From Asterionellopsis glacialis (Eukaryota; Bacillariophyta; Plagiogrammaphyceae; Rhaphoneidales; Asterionellopsidaceae), in contig WKLE02001363.1 in NCBI GenBank assembly GCA_014885115.2, forward strand, positions 7,203-32,543: a DNA stretch of 25,341 bases. The letters run 5' to 3'. Below the pieces are notes generated by a model. That model did not search any database. It was not told where the DNA came from and worked only from the letters and a program-made list of their open reading frames with translations. Below are positions 18,484 through 25,341 of the stretch, piece by piece; position 1 is the first letter of the stretch, and every line of letters begins with the position of its first letter. A program made the position numbers and the translations under genes.

Positions 18484-19654
18484 TTACTCTCTTGTTCGTG
18501 CTTGATCGACTATGATCGAAACGGGTTCATATTTTTGCTCCCCACTCAATGATCTCAATGTCTCACCGAAATATTCGAGGAGCAAGTTGGCTAGTACAAT
18601 AGTCGGTGCTATGACCAAAGCATATATTGCCTTTGCGGTATCTTTACAACGAGATTGAACCCATGCATGAATACAGAGTAGAAGTCGCATTAATGGGACT
18701 ACCGTTCGTTGAGCAATGGCCCTGAGAAGGACTCGTAGTTGTCGCATAAGTGCTTCTGCCAACGCAATGAGAATGAGACAGAATGATCTCATCTTTCTAT
18801 AAACTACACCTTGATACATATTCTGAAATCGATAGCCTTCCCATATCAGTGCATCTGCATAAGTTGGTCCTAATAAGTTGTGATCTTCAATCGGGTCTCC
18901 AACTTTAGGTGACAAGAAGCAAAATTCATCATTCGCCACAAAGCCTGATCGTAAGGCTTGAGCTGCTGTTGGTACAAGGAACAAAAGAGGATCATTTACT
19001 GAATAGTAATTTACGCATCGATGAAAAGGAGTTTGAGGTGTTTTTCTCAACGCAGCTGCACCTCCAAAGGCAATGACCTCTATTTGACTCATTTCTAATG
19101 ACGAAAGCTGCTTTGTAGCCAAGTGGGTTATCAGTGCTCCCTGAGAATGTGCAATATGTATTACTCGACCTCTCCTTCCGACTGCGGCAATCGCTTCTTT
19201 TAAATGTCTGCTTTAGTAGTATTCATCACAAGAAGAAATTAACAAAGTCAGCGGTTCTAGGAAGGTTAGATTCGTCAGGAATGAAAGAATGTCAATTTTA
19301 ACAAGAGACACACAACTTTTTTAGAAGAAATGTTCTGTCTGACCTTACGAGTTGATCCACTTCTTCTGTTATGCGTCCCAGTTTTTGAGTTCCTGCTTGC
19401 GTAAGGTCACCAATATAACCAAGTGTATCATCATCATGGGACATGGCAGTAGGGTTATGACAGTACTCTACACGTTTCCCTCCGAATATTTTCTCAATTT
19501 TGACTTTACCCTCATCCATGTGATGACGACCGTAAGCAATACCGTTGACCCAAGTCAATCGCGTTCTTCGTGCTTCTACAACATGACCAAAAAGTAAGAA
19601 CCAGGCCAAAAAGAAGTTCAAAAAGAATAGCGACAATGAACGCAATGTTCTCAT
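18484..19654 (-). CDS. Secretory-pathway alpha/beta hydrolase of unknown substrate (2 exons)
   Basis: Exon 1 starts at the ATG at 19654 and has a strong signal peptide or signal anchor (residues 4-27, Leu/Phe-rich). Exon 2 contains the nucleophile motif IHIAHSQGAL (Ser125), with likely Asp176 (YSVNDPL) and His213 (EDHNLL). The joined protein is about 344 aa, and its C terminus has two further hydrophobic stretches. The splice is less certain than the others. A GTAAGG donor at 19348 would shift the frame; using GTCAGA at 19343 (exon ends 19344) and the acceptor before 19207 gives a continuous helix QLVRHLKEAIAAVG. The acceptor is a tandem AGCAG, so exon 2 may begin at 19210 or 19207, both in frame. 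AHSQG replaces the common GHSxG. No family name is justified beyond alpha/beta hydrolase (esterase/lipase-like). Confidence 0.72.
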
Positions 19655-20018
19655 GGTCGGATCGTCTTGAGGGAGCGACAAGCGGCAAAAAATAATGAAA
19701 GATTCGTTCAGAAAAAAAGACCAGAAGCTCTGGCGCGTGAAAATACTGTATGTGAAAATCTGATGGTGTTTATCAATTGAAGACGAAGAGGAGTGAAATT
19801 TTTGAAAAATTGCGTTATCCCTCCATTCGACTCAATCGACCCCAGTTTTTATGTCACGCTTGCGCCTCCCGATCGAGATCCAGACCGACACAACGGAAGT
19901 TCCGTCTCGCTCCCACACAACTCCAAGACGACGATGCTTTCGCTGAGACATACTTTAGTGTTTAGTTAGTTGTTCGACAAAGCGAAATATAGGCTGTATA
20001 GAAAACTTACAATCAAAC
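19655..20018. promoter_or_regulatory. Divergent intergenic region, alpha/beta hydrolase / MED10
   Basis: 364 bp between divergent start codons, so both promoters are here. No distinct repeat or known site stands out. A plus-strand frame at 19777-19965 is Arg/Ser-rich without a domain and is not called. Confidence 0.4.
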
Positions 20019-20594
20019 ATGTCTACGCCTCACTCAGTAATATCTTCTTCTATTGCATCTCCCGCAAAAAAGGGTGGTATCCGTGTGTTACAGGAACGTC
20101 TACATGAATTATTATCACGAATAGCAGATGTAACCGATGTAGTAAAGAATTGGTCTGAGGCAGCAGATGACAGTGTACATTATAACACCACAAGCAAGTT
20201 GATTAAGCATCTACTAGAGACCATCAAGGCTATAGAAAGAGTGGAAGGTGTAGTGAAGACTGATGACGTATTAAGAAAATCCTTACAAGATTGTCCAATT
20301 CCCTTGGATCTTCTCGAGTTGATGGAACATGGGGGTGGACTGAATCCAGATTGCTTTTCACAAGAATTGCTTCGTGGAGCATTAGGACAATTGGCTGGTT
20401 TGAAGCGAAGAAAATTGGCCTTGGAGAGGCTAGGTGCTGCTGTTGAAGCTGGTTTAAAGAAAAGAGAATTAGAAGAGGCTGCAAATGAAGAGGCACAATC
20501 AAAAAAGAAAAGCACTGAAAGTGCCAAGCGCAAACGTGAAGAGGACACACCTGACGACGGAGTTGCTGAACCACCTGCTAAAAAATCGTCATGA
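20019..20594 (+). CDS. MED10: Mediator complex subunit 10 (Nut2)
   Basis: MED10 is a core subunit of the Mediator middle module, which links activators to RNA polymerase II in the nucleus. The gene is a single exon of 191 codons, with the ATG at 20019. The Med10 domain occupies about residues 22-145: an amphipathic helix (VLQERLHELLSRIADVTDVV), a second helix with IKHLLETIKAIERVE, and the family hallmark CPIPLDLLELMEHGGGLNP followed by FSQELLRGALGQLAGLK, equivalent to the P-x-x-(L/V)-(L/F)-x-x-(I/M)-(D/E)-x-G-x-NP pattern. The C-terminal 45 residues are a charged Lys/Glu-rich extension with KRKREE and a final AKKSS, probably nuclear-localising and disordered, longer than in yeast or human proteins. 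Confidence 0.88.
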   Translation: MSTPHSVISSSIASPAKKGGIRVLQERLHELLSRIADVTDVVKNWSEAADDSVHYNTTSKLIKHLLETIKAIERVEGVVKTDDVLRKSLQDCPIPLDLLELMEHGGGLNPDCFSQELLRGALGQLAGLKRRKLALERLGAAVEAGLKKRELEEAANEEAQSKKKSTESAKRKREEDTPDDGVAEPPAKKSS

Positions 20595-21048
20595 CCAACC
20601 GTATTATAGTAACTTTGTATGCATATTTTACACTAAAAGTCTATCATATAAGGAGTGACGGAGTCGAGAATGTATTAACTTTGTTGGCTTTTGTGCTTCA
20701 TCCAGTATTTCAGGGTGTTGACGTCTGCAAATAAGATCACATTTTCGAAATTCACCATTCCTTTCGCATTGACAGCAATGGGTGCAAGATACTCCATTAG
20801 ACCCTTGGTCGTGAGTACTTCTCGAATGCCGTGTACGTCACAGAAGATGAAATAAGTTTAGTTCGATCAATCACTAAATTCCGCTGCTGGTTTGGGTTTG
20901 TGTGCGAAGCGTACTGATACATGAATTGGACTTGGATGCATCATATTAAAGTGACAGCTCTGCATAGTTAGAAACAGATTCCGTGTTAAAGTTTTTCAAA
21001 AGCAAAATCGTTTTTGGTAAATAATCATGTATATAGATATTTCATTCG
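20595..21048. other. Gap between MED10 and the J-domain gene, with protein-like minus frames
   Basis: 454 bp between convergent stop codons. On the minus strand 20857-20675 is open for 60 codons and reads GIREVLTTKGLMEYLAPIAV and NFENVILFADVNTLKYW, which looks like real protein, but it has no start codon near its 5' end and no splice that I can prove. Two overlapping frames upstream (about 20980-20810) are also open. It may be a small intron-containing gene or a relic. No homologue is recognised. Confidence 0.3.
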
Positions 21049-21844
21049 TCAACGAGAAGAACCTTTCCTCCATCCCATTTCACCATCAACCAAAGATCTA
21101 CGACGACCTTTCTTTTTTGATGAATTTGAAGCTTCTGTCTCAACACTTGATACAAACATATCATCATCACAAAGAGATATTGATGTTTGAGTTCTGCTAC
21201 TTTCTTCCGATGTCGCCCGTTCCGGTAATTCTCCAGATGAGAACCAACCTCGACAAGCTTGGTCGATAATTTCATTCCGTAAATCACGTTCTTTATCATT
21301 GTCAGCAAAGGAACATCCAACACCAAACATTGTAAAATTTGCATCATCGTCAATTGTTTTTCCTGCTCGTTTCATGACACGTATGACTGCTTCGTATTGA
21401 TCCCAAGCCTCTTGCAAATTTACAAATTGATGATGAAGCTCATCAAACGCGAAATAGTCATTCTTTTCATTGTGGTTGGAACTTATTGCCCTGTTGTTAC
21501 TTTTTGCATTTGCCTTGAATTTATCCGGATGAATTTCCTGTATCCGTTGAAGGTATGCATTACGTAATTGTGAATAAGAGTATGATGCTCCGTCAAGTTT
21601 TCGATGAGCTTCTGGTCCCTTTCCTGCATATTTATGCCCAAACAGTAATTTCACTTTTTTTTAAAAGAATACCAAAACAAATTGTGAGGGATGAGATTTT
21701 TACTCAAAGTTATAATATTAAAGCAAAAGCCAAAAATCTTTAAACATCTTGTATCGTTTTACTATTACAGAAGAATTCTACACCTTGCTCACCTAATTTC
21801 TGTTTGGTTTGTCTGGACGCCAAATGTGTAAATCTAGTACTCAT
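21049..21844 (-). CDS. J-domain (DnaJ/HSP40) co-chaperone (2 exons)
   Basis: A J-protein stimulates the ATPase of a partner Hsp70. Exon 1 is 21844-21793 and exon 2 is 21653-21049; the 139-bp intron has a GTGAGC donor and an AAAAG acceptor, phase 1. Without exon 1 the longer frame lacks an ATG. The joined protein is 218 aa. The J-domain runs from about residue 40 to 113, with YSYSQLRNAYLQRIQEIHPDK (HPD at 59-61) and a later helix FVNLQEAWDQYEAV; the loop between them is enlarged by a polar insert. A second conserved-looking block follows, with FGVGCSFADND and RGWFSS (about 127-157). The tail is Ser-rich with KKKGRRR. The N terminus (MSTRFTHLASRQTKQK) is basic and free of acidic residues, so mitochondrial import is possible. 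No G/F region or zinc finger, so class C. Confidence 0.88.
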
Positions 21845-22257
21845 GGTTCGCCCCTCTAACTACAAAGACAGTTATCTCATGACAGACAAGATAAGGAGCA
21901 GCAACAGAGACCACTTTATTACGCTGAAAGAAGACGTAATTATACTCTTGTCGACTGTGAGATGTGAAACGACAATGTTCTGTGTCTCTTGTATTGTCAC
22001 CGTCGTCGTCGGCCTTGGGTGTGTTGTGTTTCTGTCTTCAATCTCGCCGAATTTCAAAATTCAGAATTCTGCTGCTTTTTTCCAAGAGTGTCCCGTACGC
22101 GTACAGACAGTCATTACAGGTACGGTATGTTCAGTCAATCAGGGGTTACCAAACTTTTCTTTCGACTTTTCTTGCTTCAAAATTCTCGATGAAATTTCAG
22201 CCAAATTTCGAGAGTTCTACGAATCTAGCTGTGCTGCTGACCCCCCAGAGAGAGAAC
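21845..22257. promoter_or_regulatory. Upstream region of the J-domain gene
   Basis: 413 bp that should hold the promoter of the minus-strand J-domain gene. CpG is still common here (for example GTCGTCGTCGGCC around 22000). Overlapping plus-strand frames at 21804-22296 are open but show no domain and are judged chance. It ends at GAGAGAGAACGGCTCTC (22245-22261), after which CpG nearly disappears. Confidence 0.35.
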
Positions 22258-25200
22258 GGCTCTCATGATTTAATTTCACACACTTCTGTAGTCTAATTGC
22301 AACCTCCAACCATAGTCCAACACCTAAAAGGATGAATTATACATTCAGAACAAATTAAGAATTCATAGCAAAAAAGTAGCAAGACCCTATCTCTTTAGAG
22401 GATTGACAGTGGCAACTAGTGTACCAGTCTACATCATAAAGAAAAGATTGTTCCTGCTCCTAGGTCCATTATATTCACAGGTTTCTAATCTTACTGGTTT
22501 TACATCTCTACCAAGGAAGTGAATTAATATCCCCCCAGTAGTAGTAGAGTATGGTACATCTGATTGTTCATCTTTCTGTGTGGGGGTAATCATGTTCTAA
22601 TAACTTAAAGCCTGAGTACAAGGATACCTGATAAGCAAATACTGCCACTAATAAGAACTATGCTGGCCAGCATTTGTTTTTTACCTACCTAATACTACCA
22701 AAAAATCCTTGAACTTCAACAATTATTTTGAAAGATTTCACTAGGTAGAGTATTTGTTTGTTTAAGACCTCTCGATACATGAATTTATTGCTTGACTGAT
22801 AAAGGCATCTCTTTCTCATCTTTCCTTTTTTTATACCAGTATGGTTTAGTATCCTTTTGTTTAAAAAATGTGTGCATATCTTTTCATGGTCACACCTATA
22901 TATGGTATCTTTCTTTTTCACCATAGAACAAGTCAGATCAGTTGCTGAGAATTCACCACAGCAGTGGAAATAACAACACACCTACTATCACCATCTACCA
23001 TATCGTCAAAGCAATAGCAATGCATGTCATCAATGCAGTGCAATGCCAAACTAACAACAATGACTGCTAATATCTTTAGTGACATATTATGAAGAACTGC
23101 CCTGGGGCCCTTTGCACCATGACACAAATGGTTTATTCATCTCTTGATCAGATGACAGCAGTTCAATCACTGACATGGTGGTATTTTCAAAGTATAGTAC
23201 TCTTCTTTTGAAGATCTGCTGACCAAGAGAGTTGTGTCTCATACTGTAGGACTGAAGATATGCATGATGTAAATGATAATACAGGGTCCCACACATCATG
23301 ATCTGGAGACTCAATTAGCAACAATCCCTTAGATGCACCGTTATACAATGACAAGAATACACTATCATCAGCACCATATTCTGTCCAATCATCTCCACAA
23401 ATTCACAGTCCCATCATCACAAATATCTTATGATATTCATACAGACCCATTATCTACTACTGTTGACTTCCTCACCATAGTTGAAAATCCTTCAGTCCTT
23501 GTCAAATAAATACATGATTTAGTTTTACAATCACTACAATTAAGCAAAGTTTAGAATTTATTAGCAATTGTAACAAATATTGTACTAACTAAGTGACTAG
23601 TGCTGTCTCATTGGATGCTGGGGGAATACTCTTTTTTGACAAACATATTGTGTACTTTGAAAGATAATGAATAACTGAAAGGATCCTGATACATTTGTGA
23701 GATGCCTACTAATCTTAGCATTGTTCTGCTTGACAAAGGATTCTTTATTTACTTCTGAGTACTATTAAGTCCTATCTGGAATAGCCAGTGCTGGTGAATC
23801 TGCACACCCCTAATTAGTAATGTTAAGAAGAAGAACAGATTGATTATTGCAAATTCCTACCACATATCAGCACTTTCTATGAAAAAATTATGGCTGCCTT
23901 ACTATATATACTTAACCCACACTTGCTACCTGAAATATACGGGTCTCACAAGTAAGAGTACTATTAGTTTTTAAAAAAGCATCCGATGCCTATCTCAATC
24001 CTTAGATAGTTGTAACTGGTGCAATCATTGAGTTGGTATAGTATATAGTTCTAAATCACCAACCACAGACTTTACTTTTGTTTCCAAGTCCTCATTCTTA
24101 CTAGGTGTTCAATTTTTATTCAATATTTTTTATTGCTAATATTTTTTCAACAAATACCAAAACTTAAATTTTTGAGTAGTTCAAGATACTAGTATTTGTG
24201 TGACAAAAACTATTCATAAATAATCATTGCTTGTGCCTTTCTACTTTTAAGTTAAGATTTTTACTGAGGAGGAAGAGAATGTAAATGCACCCCCACCCCA
24301 TCATTGTATATTGCATTACCAATGGTAATTGTCAAGTTTTGATTTACTTCTTTTATGACAGCAAGTTGACTCATATATATAATGATTCTAAATAATTGTC
24401 CAAGAAGGTCAGAAAGATAGAAATCTACCTTCTACATAAGGCTTTCTTGTAAGAGTTCATACTTCTAATTACAGAAATCTCACAAATGATATGACAAGAA
24501 ACTTAAACTAGTGGGCCAGTTTCATACTGAATTTTAAAAACAACCAGTACAGCGGGAGTATTATACTTAAACTTAGTATACCAAGTTCTTATTGTTGTGA
24601 CTGATAAAATTTTGAAGTCAGCAAAGGTAATCAGGGACATGCCCAGGTGGCACATTTTAAGGACAAACACACATTAGTACAGATATAAAGAGAAAAGATT
24701 GCTACTACTACTTGTTCACTTAGACCATCAATTACAACCTCTGGCACTAGTGCTTATTAAAGGTAAACAACAAGAAGAGCAACAAAAAATATTAATACTT
24801 CAAACTGCCCTTGACAAATAATAAAAGGCCAAAACAAAGTATTCTAAAAACATTACTACACATACCATGGCAAAACACTACATTTTTTTATGTGTTTCAT
24901 TTCAAACCAACAAAACTTTTAAAAAGGAATGGCTAAAATACATGCTCTAGAGTACTGGTATCATAGAAACTTTCTTATGCTCACTACACCTATATCTTTT
25001 TAAGGCAGACAATTTTTATGTACTAATTTTCCTTGGGGGTCATATTGTATTTGTACAACATTTACAACTACTTTTATCTCTGTTACATGATACTAATTTT
25101 GTCAAATTAAAGAAAAACCATTGAAGGAAAACAATCTTCAGCTCTTTTTTCATGATTCCAGCTATTTCACAAGGTAGAAAGAATATTGATAATGGTACAT

Positions 25201-25341
25201 AAAAAGAAAGGTTAATTGGACTCTTAGCAATTTTAGCTGGCTATATGATATTTTAGCACCATCATCTCACAATTTTTATGTACATATTTATATCCATAAA
25301 GTATTGTATACTACAGGAAAGGAAACATATTAATATCTCTA
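22258..25341. other. AT-rich, CpG-depleted, gene-free region (possible silenced relic DNA)
   Basis: About 3.1 kb without a convincing gene. By eye I count only six CpG (22773, 23004, 23339, 23940, 23984, 24553), whereas most 60-base lines of the genic part contain at least one. Cytosine and guanine are otherwise present, and TG and CA are frequent. Minus-strand frames of 64-98 codons at 22685-23314 are Cys/His/Lys-rich and broken by stops; they might be decayed transposon coding DNA but match nothing I can name. No LTR pair, target-site duplication, telomere repeat or tandem satellite was seen; the right edge is cut by the window. Confidence 0.7.

Noticed and set aside
21804..22268. Plus-strand frame of 154 codons
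   Set aside because: It is antisense to exon 1 of the J-domain gene and crosses its promoter; no recognisable domain, with two other overlapping open frames of similar quality.
22685..23314. Minus-strand frames that might be transposon remnants
   Set aside because: Broken by many stops and without a catalytic motif of reverse transcriptase, integrase or transposase, so not called as a mobile element.
1..25341. CRISPR array, bacterial operon or prophage
   Set aside because: No spaced repeats; genes have spliceosomal introns and eukaryotic families throughout.

Overview
This is nuclear DNA of a photosynthetic stramenopile, most probably a diatom; the species cannot be fixed from the sequence. 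Genes are dense and lie on both strands, and their introns are short (89-193 bp) with mostly GTAAGT or GTGAGT donors. Two products carry a signal peptide ending in the ASAF-type cleavage motif used for import into secondary plastids. All recognisable products are eukaryotic housekeeping or organelle proteins. No bacterial operon, CRISPR array, tRNA, rRNA or intact transposon was seen.

Layout, left to right: a zinc-finger/polyQ/ankyrin protein (-, 97-1889); NAA35/MAK10, the NatC auxiliary subunit (+, 2729-5270); a plastid-directed stand-alone [2Fe-2S] protein (-, 5440-5847); an FSH1/OVCA2-type serine hydrolase (-, 6440-7371); a ZIP metal transporter (+, 8209-9293); the fission adaptor FIS1 (-, 9890-10577); the RNA polymerase I factor RRN3 (+, 11564-14095); a thylakoid-lumen FKBP (-, 14307-14882); the tRNA adenosine deaminase ADAT1 (+, 15282-16850); a LarB-like carboxylase with a mitochondrial-type leader (-, 16917-17956); an alpha/beta hydrolase with an ER signal (-, 18484-19654); Mediator subunit MED10 (+, 20019-20594); and a J-domain protein (-, 21049-21844). 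Eight of the 13 genes have introns that I could place with a matching reading frame and family homology; these models extend or join the simple open frames. One of them, the alpha/beta hydrolase, has an uncertain donor.

The genes do not form one pathway. Several are neighbours only as divergent or convergent pairs: ankyrin/NAA35, FSH1/ZIP, FIS1/RRN3, FKBP/ADAT1 and hydrolase/MED10 diverge, while NAA35/ferredoxin, ZIP/FIS1, RRN3/FKBP, ADAT1/LarB and MED10/DnaJ converge. The divergent promoters hold short palindromes and clustered tetranucleotides (see findings).

From about 22258 to the right edge the DNA changes character. It is AT-rich, has no convincing gene, and is almost free of CpG: I count six CpG in about 3.1 kb, while CpG is common in the genic part. 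This is the strongest unexplained signal in the window and suggests long-term cytosine methylation with deamination (old silenced transposon or heterochromatin), or a different DNA source.

I found no clear new multi-gene system. The best leads are the CpG desert, the LarB homologue without visible Lar partners, the plastid [2Fe-2S] protein with an SDH/CoxS-like cysteine spacing, an in-frame 93-bp intron in NAA35, and a mini-uORF overlapping the ADAT1 start.
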